A stretch of DNA of 64,000 bases from Saccharibacillus sp. JS10 (GCF_024436065.1 NZ_JANFNS010000003.1:310001-374000); one strand, 5' to 3'; counted from the first letter of the stretch, positions 52,939-61,943 are shown. Numbers and translations are program-made. Notes: a model not told the origin generated them from the sequence alone.

Positions 52939-53832
52939 TTACTTCAAATAATCTGACTGAGACCAACTCCACGTATCTGAACTTGGGGTTGCACCTTCAT
53001 ACCCATATTCTACACTCAAACTAATAGAAGGCTCTTTTGCAAAAGAAAATGCTCCTGAAGGATTTACACGAAGGCGTTTGTGAAAATAATTAGCAACCAT
53101 TGAACTTGTGATTTTATTTCCACTATAATCATGTCCTCTTTGTAAAGTGATTGTAGACCATCCTTTATGTTCTTGTGGTCTACCATTGCTAACTAGATTA
53201 ACTATCCATCCGATACCTGTACCTGGTTGAATGTCTGCATACCCGCTTGCTTGAACTCCCCCTGATGTTTTTAATTCTCCAGTTATATTGTCGTTAAAAA
53301 AGTACTTGTATGAATGTTTAGCTGAATTATTGACAACAGAATAATCATTATTCCACGCCAATCCAAACTTATCTTCCCCAGTAAAAACAGGAGCATATTT
53401 CCAACTCCAGTTATAATTCACTTGAAATTGAGCTATGCCTTTTTGCGAAGTTCGTATACGACTTACTGATACTGTATGAACAAAATTAGTGTCTTGAAGT
53501 GCCTGAATCGAATATTCTCCTTCACTTTTTGGATCTCCTACAAAATCATTAACTTTTTGGCTCGATAAGTAATATGCGCCATTATCGTATAATGATTTCT
53601 TCTGCTCTAATTCGTACTGACTAATTAATTCTGAAGGATAACCATGTTCTTTTAGATAATTATTATAAGTTTCTTCATTTTTTATAATTCCATCATTCTC
53701 ATTGAGTTCATAATTATTAACTATACTTTCAGATTGGTTCATTTTGCTTAAATCTACTGATTCCGCCGATGCTACACCTCCAAATAATGATAACATACCT
53801 GTAATACACAAAGAAATTTTTAAAATTTTCAT
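52939..53832 (-). CDS. Secreted protein of unknown function (AT-rich, probably acquired)
   Basis: A 297-residue protein. The start at 53832 (MKILKISLCITGML) follows AAAGGGG at seven bases; a GTG eight codons earlier is less likely. A signal peptide (1 to about 24, ends GVASAES) is followed by an Asn/Glu/Tyr-rich pro-like segment (about 25-90, with KEHGYPSELISQYEL) and a beta-rich domain (about 110-297) rich in Trp, Tyr and Ser (QFQVNYNWSWKYAPVFTGEDK, SKYFFND-like strands, GWSTITLQRGHDYSG). This shape fits a secreted beta-sandwich, e.g. adhesin, toxin-like or wall-associated protein. No recognised family or catalytic motif. First gene of a two-gene operon with a tiny membrane protein. Confidence 0.65.
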   Translation of the reverse strand: MKILKISLCITGMLSLFGGVASAESVDLSKMNQSESIVNNYELNENDGIIKNEETYNNYLKEHGYPSELISQYELEQKKSLYDNGAYYLSSQKVNDFVGDPKSEGEYSIQALQDTNFVHTVSVSRIRTSQKGIAQFQVNYNWSWKYAPVFTGEDKFGLAWNNDYSVVNNSAKHSYKYFFNDNITGELKTSGGVQASGYADIQPGTGIGWIVNLVSNGRPQEHKGWSTITLQRGHDYSGNKITSSMVANYFHKRLRVNPSGAFSFAKEPSISLSVEYGYEGATPSSDTWSWSQSDYLK

Positions 53833-53935
53833 TTTTTTACCCCTTTCTATTTTCACTAATACCTTTTTTAACCTTATTAATACTTATTGTCAACCTTAGT
53901 TCAAAAATCCCTTTTAAAAAATAATATTTATATTT

Positions 53936-54233
53936 CCAATCTAAGCATTTTTGAGGGCGATTATTAATTAGACGAAGCGCCTTTTCAAGCTCCGCATTCA
54001 TGACTTGAGCAAAATAATGTCCTTTCGGGAAAACTACCGAAAGAGCTCATTCGCATTCTCGTTCGATCTGCACTGCCAAGACGAATATGGATCCTCAAAG
54101 TAAACCTTCACGCCATGGATCGCCTTCAGCGCAGCCCGAAAGGCGAATTTTTTACCTAGGTCGGCGGTAGCGGTTTGGATAGCTGCTTCGGGGAATTGCC
54201 TCGCCGATTGGATTTTCTCTTTATCAGTACTCG
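53936..54233 (-). pseudogene. Remnant of an IS30-family transposase
   Basis: On the minus strand a broken frame reads TATADLGKKFAF, GVKVYFEDPYSSWQCRSNENANELFR, then, after a frameshift near 54025-54041, VMNAELEKALRLINNRPQKCLDW. These are the C-terminal catalytic-core stretches of IS30 transposases (compare DNGKEF, YFADPYSSWQRGSNENANGLLR, INNRPRKCLGW), including the Asp and Glu of the DDE triad region (Asp changed in context: TADLGKKF). A stop interrupts the frame after NELFR, and the N-terminal two thirds of the gene and both ends of the element are missing. The surroundings are AT-rich. Non-functional relic. Confidence 0.8.
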
Positions 54234-54611
54234 TTATTGACGATATCCATATCCGATAAATACAAATGTATTGGGATTGAAGTACATCTTTTTATTTGTA
54301 TTTCCGTATTGCGGATTAAGATTCGGAACAGTCACCTCGACACTATGCCCTCCGTTTAACTGAGTCAAAAACAGATTAAATTTCTGAAAACTTGATGGAC
54401 TCCCCATTTTTTCTGGCTTTTGCTTCACAAGCCTGACTTCCAATTGCTCTGTATACTTTTGAAAAGTACTTCTTTCCGTATCCTCCATGTGTCTCAAAGC
54501 AGATTGGATAAAAAAGGATTTAGAAATAAAAAGAGTGCTGACGACGAAGTAGGCTACAATAAACGCGAAGGTCAAAAAGCAAAATATAATTTTTCGTTTC
54601 GTGATGTTCAC
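54234..54611 (-). CDS. Small membrane-anchored protein of unknown function
   Basis: A 125-residue protein with an N-terminal membrane helix (about 8-33, IIFCFLTFAFIVAYFVVSTLFI) and a C-terminal outside domain (about 60-125) with SVEVTVPNLNP and KKMYFNPNTFVFIGYGYR. The start is a GTG very close to AGAAAGAG, so the exact start is uncertain. It abuts the IS30 remnant and is divergent from the lipoprotein gene. No family recognised. Confidence 0.5.
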   Translation of the reverse strand: MNITKRKIIFCFLTFAFIVAYFVVSTLFISKSFFIQSALRHMEDTERSTFQKYTEQLEVRLVKQKPEKMGSPSSFQKFNLFLTQLNGGHSVEVTVPNLNPQYGNTNKKMYFNPNTFVFIGYGYRQ

Positions 54612-54671
54612 CTCTTTCTGTATTTAATCTTTGATACGCATACTATTGATCTTGTTTAAAGGAGGCATTGA

Positions 54672-55175
54672 ATGAAACTCCTATCTCTCATATTGATTTG
54701 TATCTTGTTTTTATCCGCCTGTTCGCCAAGTAGCAAGCCTGATTACATTAGCAAAAACCATGATGGAGTCACTGCAACCAAAAAAATCGAAAATAGCGAT
54801 TTTGAAATTAGATTATTTACTAAAAAAGTTAACCCGGATGATAACACGTTCACACTAGAAGGAGCTATTCGCTACACGGGAAACCGTTCGGAAATTATTA
54901 TTCATCACGGCGATCCGATCTTTGCAGCTACTTTAAATATAGACGGCAAAACAATCGGTGATCCCACCGACATCCAAACCATCGGCTTATCGGCTACACT
55001 AAAAGCAAATGAGTGGTTAACACAGAACATCACGCTTCAATCTTCCCGTACTCAGATGAAAAGTTTTTTTGAAAAAGACGGCAAGATTACTCTGCATGCC
55101 TATTTCGATGCCGAAGGTTATGCACAGAAAGCAGGAGAATACTTAAGCTTAACAGCAGAAGAAATTCCCTATTAA
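54672..55175 (+). CDS. Putative lipoprotein of unknown function
   Basis: A 167-residue protein with AAAGGAGG upstream. The lipoprotein signal is clear: MKLLSLILICILFLSAC with the lipobox LSAC and modified Cys17. The mature part is beta-rich: FEIRLFTKKVNPDDNTFTLEGAIRYTGN, IIIHHGDPIFAATLNIDGK, WLTQNITLQSSRTQMKSFF, KITLHAYFDAEGYA. This strand order resembles an immunoglobulin-like or DUF4352/FxLYD-type small extracellular domain. Known family not assigned. Transcribed alone with a terminator after it. Confidence 0.65.
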   Translation: MKLLSLILICILFLSACSPSSKPDYISKNHDGVTATKKIENSDFEIRLFTKKVNPDDNTFTLEGAIRYTGNRSEIIIHHGDPIFAATLNIDGKTIGDPTDIQTIGLSATLKANEWLTQNITLQSSRTQMKSFFEKDGKITLHAYFDAEGYAQKAGEYLSLTAEEIPY

Positions 55176-55186
55176 ATCTGTACAAA

Positions 55187-55230
55187 GAAAAGCCGCTTTC
55201 GCAGGCATCATGCCCGCGAAAGCGGCTTTC
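55187..55230. terminator. Bidirectional terminator
   Basis: GAAAGCCGCTTTCGC-type arm near 55187-55202 pairs with GCGAAAGCGGCTTTC (55216-55230). It can end both the lipoprotein gene (plus) and the solute-binding protein gene (minus). Confidence 0.85.
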
Positions 55231-55263
55231 TTATCCCCGACGTTCATCGAGTCATGAGTTTAC

Positions 55264-56592
55264 TTACTTCGCCGCCAATTTCTTCACGGTTTCATCCATT
55301 TGCTTGAACAGTTCTTCTTTCGTCGTCTTTTTCGCGACATAAGCTTGCATCAAGGCACCGAATTCTTGGGAAGTGCCGTCCGGAAGCTTAGGCCATTGCC
55401 ATCCAAGTGTTTTGTCTGCTTGCACGTACTCTTGGATACTTGCTGCGATTGTACCGAGTTGTTCTGGCTCATACGTGATTGTTTTGAGAGCCGGGATGAA
55501 TTTGAATTCTTCAACCGTATAACGTTTACCCGCGTCGGATGTTACCATCCAGTTCAAGAACTTTTTCGCTTCTTCTTTGTTTGCCGAGTTTTTGTTTACG
55601 ACCCAGTTGTTCGGTACGCCAACGAAGATGTTGTCGTTCAATGCTTCGTCGTCGTTGATTGGCATTGGCAGAACGCCGACTTGCAGTTCAGGATCGATAC
55701 CGTCGATCTGAACTTGTGTCCAGTTCCCTTGTTGCGTCATCGCTGCCATACCGGAAGCAAATTCAGTCATTTGCGTATTGTAGTCTGTTGTCAACGGACG
55801 ATCGTTGCTGAATTCCATTGTCAGGTCGACCAGATCGATCCACTGATTGAAGATTTCGTTATCCGCAACCGAGATTTTGCCTTCTCTCCAGTCCGCGATA
55901 AATTGGTCTGGGTCTTCTTGTTTCGCATACGCGTCATTCACCAAGTGCTGTCCGATAACCCACCATTCTTGGTAGCCGTTCTCGAACGGTACGATTCCTG
56001 CATCTTGCAGTTTTTGCGCAGCTGCACGCAGTTCAGTCAATGTCGTTGGAATTTCAGTGATACCCGCTTGTTCGAACAACGCTTTGTTGTACAAGAAGCC
56101 GTATCCTTCGATGTTCATCGGAAGACCGTACAATTTGCCGTCCATAGTCATTGGATCTTTTACGTTATCCGTAAGATCCGCTACCCACGGTTGGTCGGAC
56201 AAATCTTCCATGCGGTCTTTCCACAATTGAGCTTCGTTATAGCCGCCGTTATTGAAGATGTCCGGTTCGTCGCCCGAAGCGAATTTCGCTTTCAGTGCCG
56301 CGCCGTAATCGGCTCCGCCGCCGACCGTTTCGATCGTGATCTTCACGCCGGTTTCTTTTTCGTATTCGGCAAGCAATTTCTCCATCGCGTCTGCGATTTC
56401 GACTTTAAATTGGAACATCTTGAGTGTAACGCCCGACGCTGCCGGATCTGTGCCTGTTGCAGGTTCAGCCGGATCGGTTGCCGCCGTGCCGTTGTTGCTA
56501 GCTTCTGGGTTTGGCATCGCGCCCCCGCCGCAAGCGGCAAGGATCGAGATCATTAGCACTAAAGCTAACGTGAGAAAGCTCATTTTTTTCAT
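55264..56592 (-). CDS. Sugar ABC transporter solute-binding lipoprotein
   Basis: A 442-residue protein. The start at 56592 (MKKMSFLTLALVLM) follows GGGAGG at nine bases; an in-frame Met 15 codons earlier has no ribosome binding site. Signal with lipobox LAAC (Cys about 21), then a Gly/Ala/Pro/Thr linker. The mature protein is a family 1 extracellular solute-binding protein (GVKITIETVGGGADYGAALKAKFASGDEPDIFNNG; GKLYGLPMNIEGYGFLYNKALFEQAG; FASGMAAMTQQGNW). It delivers a sugar or oligosaccharide to the two permeases encoded next on the same strand (minus, upstream). No ATPase gene is in the cluster, so the shared MsmX-type ATPase encoded elsewhere is the likely energiser. A CcpA site lies in the promoter region. 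Confidence 0.93.
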   Translation of the reverse strand: MKKMSFLTLALVLMISILAACGGGAMPNPEASNNGTAATDPAEPATGTDPAASGVTLKMFQFKVEIADAMEKLLAEYEKETGVKITIETVGGGADYGAALKAKFASGDEPDIFNNGGYNEAQLWKDRMEDLSDQPWVADLTDNVKDPMTMDGKLYGLPMNIEGYGFLYNKALFEQAGITEIPTTLTELRAAAQKLQDAGIVPFENGYQEWWVIGQHLVNDAYAKQEDPDQFIADWREGKISVADNEIFNQWIDLVDLTMEFSNDRPLTTDYNTQMTEFASGMAAMTQQGNWTQVQIDGIDPELQVGVLPMPINDDEALNDNIFVGVPNNWVVNKNSANKEEAKKFLNWMVTSDAGKRYTVEEFKFIPALKTITYEPEQLGTIAASIQEYVQADKTLGWQWPKLPDGTSQEFGALMQAYVAKKTTKEELFKQMDETVKKLAAK

Positions 56593-56660
56593 CGGTGTAG
56601 CCTCCCTTTTGTGTGATAAAACTGGACTCCCCTTCATCGTTTAAGCTCTTTCCAATTGCT

Positions 56661-56676
56661 TGGCAAGCGTTTACAA
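56661..56676. promoter_or_regulatory. Catabolite-response element (CcpA site)
   Basis: TGGCAAGCGTTTACAA fits the cre consensus WTGNNARCGNWWWCAW with one mismatch. It lies about 69 bases upstream of the solute-binding protein start. Inference: carbon catabolite repression of the transporter. Confidence 0.65.
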
Positions 56677-56743
56677 TAAGAATGCTTCTTTTCTCTTAGT
56701 GTCGCTTTTATGTGTTCTTTCCGCTTACCCGTCGGTTAATGAA

Positions 56744-57583
56744 TCAGCCTTTCACGGCACCTGCCGCGATACCTGCAATGATATGTTTTTGGAGCGCCAG
56801 GAAGAAGATGATAATCGGCGTAATGCCCATGAGCAGCCCTGCGAGCGCCAAGTCCCATTGCTTCGTGTATTGAGAGAAGAAAGCGTTCGTTGCGAGCGGT
56901 ATCGTTCGAAGTTCCGCATTTCCTCCGACAATCAGCAGCGGTAGCAAGAAGTCGTTCCAGATCCAAAGCGTATTCAGGATGAATACGGTGACGATCATTG
57001 GCTTAAGCAGCGGCATCACGATTCGGAAAAAGACACCAAACGGTGAGCAGCCATCGACGATTCCGGCTTCTTCGATCTCGATCGGTACCGATTTGACGAA
57101 ACCGTGGAACAAGAAGATCGTAAGCGAAGCGCCAAAGCCCAGATAACAAATGATCAGACCTGGCAGATTGTTCGTCAGACCCAGATTGGCAGCAACGCGT
57201 ACCAACGGAATCATGATCGATTGGAACGGAATAACCATCGCGGCGACGAAAGCCATAAATACGATATTATTGAAGCGGCTAGGATGCCGAACCAATCGGT
57301 ACGCCGCCATCGAACAAAATAGAGCCAGTAACACATTCGCAAGCACCGTAATGACGAGCGAGTTGGTGAATGCTTTTGGAAAATCGAGAATTTCCCAAGC
57401 TCGCGTAAAGTTATCGAAGGTGACGGCTTTCGGTAATGCCGCAGAGTCTTTGAGGATGTCCGCGAACTTTTTGAGCGAGTTGACGATAACGAAGTAGAAG
57501 GGAACCAAAAACATGATTGCGACCAGAACCGTTAGAAGTTCAAGCAGCAGCGTGCGCCAAGAATATTTGCGGCTCGTTTCCAT
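56744..57583 (-). CDS. Carbohydrate ABC transporter permease (second of pair)
   Basis: A 279-residue inner-membrane protein with about six helices and the permease EAA loop EAGIVDGCSPFGVFFRIVMPLLKPM near 190, which contacts the ATPase. Its ATG follows the stop of the first permease gene directly (TAAATG); GGGAGG lies in the end of that gene. MalG/LacG type (shorter N-terminus). With the SBP gene it forms a sugar importer. Confidence 0.93.
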   Translation of the reverse strand: METSRKYSWRTLLLELLTVLVAIMFLVPFYFVIVNSLKKFADILKDSAALPKAVTFDNFTRAWEILDFPKAFTNSLVITVLANVLLALFCSMAAYRLVRHPSRFNNIVFMAFVAAMVIPFQSIMIPLVRVAANLGLTNNLPGLIICYLGFGASLTIFLFHGFVKSVPIEIEEAGIVDGCSPFGVFFRIVMPLLKPMIVTVFILNTLWIWNDFLLPLLIVGGNAELRTIPLATNAFFSQYTKQWDLALAGLLMGITPIIIFFLALQKHIIAGIAAGAVKG

Positions 57584-58465
57584 TTAGGACTGGACCTCCC
57601 TTCTTTTCGTGAACCAGACTTGAAGCGACGAGACAAGTGCGACGATGACGAAGAACAGTAACGCTTTTGCCGTACCTAGCCCATAATTACTGTTTGTAAA
57701 AGCTTCGGTATAGATATTGAGTGCCAACGATTCGGTTGAACCGAATGGGCCGCCTCGTGTTAGTGCCAAGTTCAGATCGAACATTTTGAATGCGTTGGAC
57801 ATCGACAAGAACAGACACACCGTCACCGCAGGCATAACGAGCGGGAATGTAATAAAGCGCAGTTTTTGCAAATATCCGGCGCCGTCGATCTCGGATGCTT
57901 CGATTAACGATCGGTCGACGTTCATCAATCCGGCGATATAGATAATCATCATATATCCCGCAGCTTGCCAAACGAATACGATCACGATCCCCCAAAATCC
58001 GGTTGCTTCGGTGCCGAGCCATTCCAGATTGAAAAATCCAATCCCTGTCGCTTTGCCGACGGCTGCGAATCCGCGAATAAAGATAAACTGCCAGATAAAA
58101 CCAAGCAGCAATCCGCCGATTACGTTAGGAATGAAAAACAGCGTGCGAAGCAGATTACGCATTTTGAGCGGTTGTACCAATAACAGGGCGAGTCCAAATG
58201 CGATCACATTCGTCAAAATAACGACGGCAAGTGTGAATCGAATCGTAAACCAGAAAGACGTCCAAAACTTTGCATCAGCGAACATCACAACAAAGTTGCG
58301 CACGCCCACCCAGTTTACCGTAACAGCTACGCCGTTCCAGTCTGTGAACGAGTAGTACATGCCGAGAAAAAACGGAACGATCACAATCACCACGAAAAAA
58401 AGAAGTGACGGTCCTAAAAATACACTTTGCATCAAAAGATTCATCCAGCTTTTGCGTCCAGCCAA
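57584..58465 (-). CDS. Carbohydrate ABC transporter permease (first of pair)
   Basis: A 293-residue inner-membrane protein of the MalF/LacF type with about six helices. TTG start at 58465 (AGRKSWMNLLMQS) with GGGAGG about nine bases upstream. EAA loop EASEIDGAGYLQKLRFITFPLVMPA near 196. It precedes the second permease gene without a gap. The divergent YesM-like kinase gene begins 140 bases away with a CcpA site between. Confidence 0.93.
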   Translation of the reverse strand: MAGRKSWMNLLMQSVFLGPSLLFFVVIVIVPFFLGMYYSFTDWNGVAVTVNWVGVRNFVVMFADAKFWTSFWFTIRFTLAVVILTNVIAFGLALLLVQPLKMRNLLRTLFFIPNVIGGLLLGFIWQFIFIRGFAAVGKATGIGFFNLEWLGTEATGFWGIVIVFVWQAAGYMMIIYIAGLMNVDRSLIEASEIDGAGYLQKLRFITFPLVMPAVTVCLFLSMSNAFKMFDLNLALTRGGPFGSTESLALNIYTEAFTNSNYGLGTAKALLFFVIVALVSSLQVWFTKRREVQS

Positions 58466-58522
58466 GTGGGTACACCTCCCGGTTCGGTCTTTTTTCGGCT
58501 ACGCACTTATTATAGAATTAAA

Positions 58523-58538
58523 AAGAAAGCGCTAACAT
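58523..58538. promoter_or_regulatory. Catabolite-response element between permease and kinase genes
   Basis: AAGAAAGCGCTAACAT fits WTGNNARCGNWWWCAW with one mismatch. It lies 58 bases upstream of the permease start and 70 upstream of the kinase start, so CcpA could repress one or both directions. Confidence 0.6.
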
Positions 58539-58607
58539 GGAAATAAATGACGGATTCAGTGGACTATATTGACCTGCATCTTTTAAGCTTGGGGAAAGGA
58601 GCCGTTT

Positions 58608-60464
58608 ATGTTCAGACAATCGATTCGAAGTAAGCTTATTATCTTTCTAGTATTCGCGACGGCTCTGCCGATCTTGCTGTCTGCATTGATTGCTTATAAT
58701 TTGACGAAAGAAAACGTAAAGCGCAGTGCAATCGAAGATAATGCCAGTCTGCTGTATCAAGGGCAGATCAATATCGTCAACTATCTCGATACGGTCAACA
58801 AACTTTCTTTGCAGATTTACGACGAGTCCGTGTTTGGCGATACGGTAATCGATATTATTCTTACCGGTTCGGACGAACTGGATTCCGCGCTCGACCGAAA
58901 CGATGTGATGAGTGCATTACGGCGTTCGTATTATGCGCTGGACGGCATTTATCAAGTGTTTTTACATATCGACAAAAGCAGCAACTCGTATCTGTATTAC
59001 GCGGGCAGACCTTACGGTCCAATTCGCCAAGAACAACTTCCCGAATATCGCCGCTGGAATCAGCAAGCATTCGCGGGATTGACGCATCGCGCGGGTACGT
59101 ACCGACTTCGCCCGGAAAATGAAGCCCGAACGACCGACGTATTCACGTTCAACCGTGTTGTCTACGATATTCCGCGCAATCAAAAAGCCGGGCTGCTCGC
59201 GATCGATGTCAAAATCGACTTTTTGCGCTCTCTCACTCAGCGTTTGGCTGCCGAAGGCGAGCAAGTCTATATCGTCGATCAACAAGGCAGATTGATTGTC
59301 GGGCCTCCCGATCGTTTGGGCGAAAAGCCGGAACTTAACGGATTAGACGAAGTATTGGCTGCGAAAAGCGAGTCTGGTTACACGGTACAAAAAGACGGCG
59401 GGGACTCTTTTCTTTTTTATGAAAAAGTACGGAGTTCACTCGCCGATTGGACGCTGATCAAAAAAGTAGATACCGATCTTCTCTATCGTCGCGAACGACA
59501 AATTTTACTGCTTAATGCGGCTGTTGGCGCACTTTCTTTACTCGTCGTGGCGATCGCGACCGCTTTTATCTCGCTCAAATTCACGCAGCCGATTCGCAAA
59601 TTGATACGCGGGATGCAGCAGGTCGAATCCGGTGGATTACCGCTAGAACTTGAAACGAGTCGAACCGACGAATTCGGGGTACTTTCTCGCAGGTTCGAAG
59701 GCATGGTGCGAAGATTGAACGACTCGATCTTGAAGCAGTATCGTCTGGAAATTATGAACAAAACGAATCAGCTTCGAGCGCTGGAAGCGCAGGTCAATCC
59801 GCACTTTTTGAACAACGCGCTTCAATCGATTGCGACACTGGCTCTGCGAAAAGGAGATAAAGAAGTATACGGTCTAATCACTTCATTGGGACGGATGATG
59901 CACTACAATATGCACGTCGGCGATGCTTTCGTTCCGCTTCGCCGAGAACTGGAATATGTCCAAGATTATTTGGGACTGCAAAAGCATCGCTTCCAAGGGA
60001 ATTTCCGCTTTTCATTGGAGATTGAAGATCAAGCTAGATCGATTCAAGTCCCGAGAATGATTTTGCAGCCGCTCGCGGAAAATTATTTCAAACATGCGGA
60101 TGAGTCTTTGGAAAAAGAAGGCGTACTGCGAATCCGAGCTTTTATACGGGAGATTGAAGAACCGCTGACTATGGACTCCAATCAGCAGATTGCCAAGCGC
60201 GAACTGATCGTGATCGTAGCGGATAACGGTCCCGGCATTGCGCAGAATAAGCGACAACAATTGCAGGAGATGCTGGATCGCCCGCTCGTTTTTGGTCAAA
60301 ATATCGAATCCGCGCATATCGGTCTACGCAGCGTCGGCGATCGACTGCGATTGTATTTTGGAGATTCGGCTGCGGTGTTCCTGAGTCAAGCTCTGGAAGG
60401 CGGGCTTCAAGTCACGCTTCGTATTCCGTTATTCAATGAATCGACAAGTTCTATAAAAATATAA
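58608..60464 (+). CDS. YesM-like sensor histidine kinase
   Basis: A 618-residue membrane kinase with AAAGGAG upstream. Two membrane helices (about 12-32 and 300-322) flank an extracellular cache-like sensor (about 35-295). HAMP (about 322-378) follows, then the His_kinase motif QVNPHFLNNALQSIA (phospho-His near 396) of the LytS/YesM class and a HATPase (NGPGIAQNKRQQL, GLRSVGDRLRLYFG). It stands divergent from the sugar ABC genes and 33 bases upstream of its response regulator. Family knowledge: YesMN-type pairs sense extracellular sugars and induce a neighbouring ABC importer. Inference: this pair controls the genes at 55264-58465. Confidence 0.95.
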   Translation: MFRQSIRSKLIIFLVFATALPILLSALIAYNLTKENVKRSAIEDNASLLYQGQINIVNYLDTVNKLSLQIYDESVFGDTVIDIILTGSDELDSALDRNDVMSALRRSYYALDGIYQVFLHIDKSSNSYLYYAGRPYGPIRQEQLPEYRRWNQQAFAGLTHRAGTYRLRPENEARTTDVFTFNRVVYDIPRNQKAGLLAIDVKIDFLRSLTQRLAAEGEQVYIVDQQGRLIVGPPDRLGEKPELNGLDEVLAAKSESGYTVQKDGGDSFLFYEKVRSSLADWTLIKKVDTDLLYRRERQILLLNAAVGALSLLVVAIATAFISLKFTQPIRKLIRGMQQVESGGLPLELETSRTDEFGVLSRRFEGMVRRLNDSILKQYRLEIMNKTNQLRALEAQVNPHFLNNALQSIATLALRKGDKEVYGLITSLGRMMHYNMHVGDAFVPLRRELEYVQDYLGLQKHRFQGNFRFSLEIEDQARSIQVPRMILQPLAENYFKHADESLEKEGVLRIRAFIREIEEPLTMDSNQQIAKRELIVIVADNGPGIAQNKRQQLQEMLDRPLVFGQNIESAHIGLRSVGDRLRLYFGDSAAVFLSQALEGGLQVTLRIPLFNESTSSIKI

Positions 60465-60497
60465 GCGACCGAAGATTTCTGGAGAGGGGCGTATCCG

Positions 60498-61862
60498 ATG
60501 AAAGTTCTGATTGTAGACGACGAGGCTCATGTACGCGAAGCGATTACGCTCCTGATCGAGTGGGACAACTACGAACCGATTGAAGTGCTGGAAGCTTCGA
60601 ATGGACGCGAAGCCGTAGCGATGATCGAACGCCATGCTCCGCAAATTGTTTTAACCGATATGATTATGCCGGCTGGCGGCGGGATCGATCTGCTTCAATG
60701 GATCAGCTTACATTGCCCGGATACGCGAACGCTGGTCATTAGCGGGCACGGGGATTTCGATTTCGCCCGTCAGACGTTGCGGTATGGCGGGATGGATTAT
60801 TTGTTAAAACCGATCGATACCGATCAGCTGAACGAATCGTTCGCCCGCGCTGTAGAAAGTTGGAAGATTAGCGAAGCCAATAGGCAGCGGATTCTCGCTC
60901 AAGCGATGGAGGTGAACCGCTTCAAGCCGGTGTACCGAGATAAGCTATGTTCGGATCTGCTGGGCGCACCGAGTGCGCGCCAGACAGCGGAACGCGAATT
61001 AGCCGGTGAGTTCGGAATCACCGGCGCTGTCGGAACGGTGCGAAGCGCTGTCGTGCGCTTCAGCGAACAGTCGCGGCTTTGGCATAAATATGCCGGACGC
61101 ACCGAGCTATTGTTTTTTACTTTGGCGAACGTCGCCAATGAGCTGCTGCGCCGTGGCAAAGACGGCTACGCGTTTCGCAACTTAGGGCGCGAACGCGAGA
61201 TTGTGATCTTTTTTTGGAATGGCGCTGCGCATGCCAACGAAAAGCTTAACAAAATCAATGCCGGGCTCGCCGCCGTACTCGGCGAACCGCTGCATTTTGG
61301 AATCGGAGCCTGCGCCGAAGGGCTAGGCGACGGATTACGCGCTTCGTATCTGCAAGCCGAAGAAGCGCTGAAGAAGTACGCGGCGCCAACAGCGGTATCG
61401 ATCCCAACTGCCGATAACGCTTCGCGGCAGGATCAAGCTCAAGCTGTCCGCTCGATCGGCAGCGATCCTCGAACGGACACATATAGTGAAGCGTATGTCC
61501 ATCCGTTCGAGACCGGAACGGTCGGAGGCGCAGGCGTGATGGAAGAGATCGCTTCTTATATCCGCGAACATTACCAAGAAGAATTGACGCTGCAAGATCT
61601 AGCGGACCGATTCTTTTTGAGCCGCGAATACATTTCGCGCCGCTTCAAACGAGAATTTGGCGAAAATGTCTTCGACTATCTAGCCAATATTCGTCTGGAA
61701 CGTGCCAAGCGTCTGCTGCTTGGCTCCGAAATGACCGTCGTCCGAATCGCCGAACTCGTCGGCTACCAAGACGAAAAATACTTCAGCCGCGTCTTCAAAA
61801 AATCAACCGGCTGCACCCCAAACGAATTTCGCCGCGCTTCGCTGGGCAAAGATTTTTCCTAG
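60498..61862 (+). CDS. AraC-type response regulator (YesN-like)
   Basis: A 454-residue protein with GGAGAGG upstream. Receiver domain (1 to about 120, VLIVDDEAHVREA; phospho-acceptor Asp54 in VLTDMIMP), a central region of about 200 residues (about 130-320), and a C-terminal AraC helix-turn-helix pair (about 350-450: YQEELTLQDLADRFFLSREYISRRFKREFGENVFDYL and VRIAELVGYQDEKYFSRVFKKSTGCTPNEFR). Partner of the upstream kinase; likely binds in the 58466-58607 intergenic region. A pentanucleotide repeat array starts one base after its stop codon. Confidence 0.95.
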   Translation: MKVLIVDDEAHVREAITLLIEWDNYEPIEVLEASNGREAVAMIERHAPQIVLTDMIMPAGGGIDLLQWISLHCPDTRTLVISGHGDFDFARQTLRYGGMDYLLKPIDTDQLNESFARAVESWKISEANRQRILAQAMEVNRFKPVYRDKLCSDLLGAPSARQTAERELAGEFGITGAVGTVRSAVVRFSEQSRLWHKYAGRTELLFFTLANVANELLRRGKDGYAFRNLGREREIVIFFWNGAAHANEKLNKINAGLAAVLGEPLHFGIGACAEGLGDGLRASYLQAEEALKKYAAPTAVSIPTADNASRQDQAQAVRSIGSDPRTDTYSEAYVHPFETGTVGGAGVMEEIASYIREHYQEELTLQDLADRFFLSREYISRRFKREFGENVFDYLANIRLERAKRLLLGSEMTVVRIAELVGYQDEKYFSRVFKKSTGCTPNEFRRASLGKDFS

Positions 61863-61863
61863 C

Positions 61864-61943
61864 CGGCTCGGCTCGGCTCGGCTCGGCTCGGCTCGGCTCG
61901 GCTCGGCTCGGCTCGGCTCGGCTCGGCTCGGCTCGGCTCGGCT
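61864..61943. repeat. Perfect CGGCT pentanucleotide array, 16 units
   Basis: Eighty bases of uninterrupted CGGCT repeats (16 units) begin one base after the TAG of the response-regulator gene. Such arrays change length by slipped-strand mispairing. Here they lie outside the coding frame, where the array could only affect the message end or downstream structure. In the minus direction the frame reads repeating AEPSR, with no evidence of a gene. Confidence 0.95.

Noticed and set aside
55300-56556. 418-codon plus-strand frame
   Set aside because: Antisense shadow of the solute-binding protein gene, Cys/Phe/Arg-rich, no ribosome binding site, no known domain.
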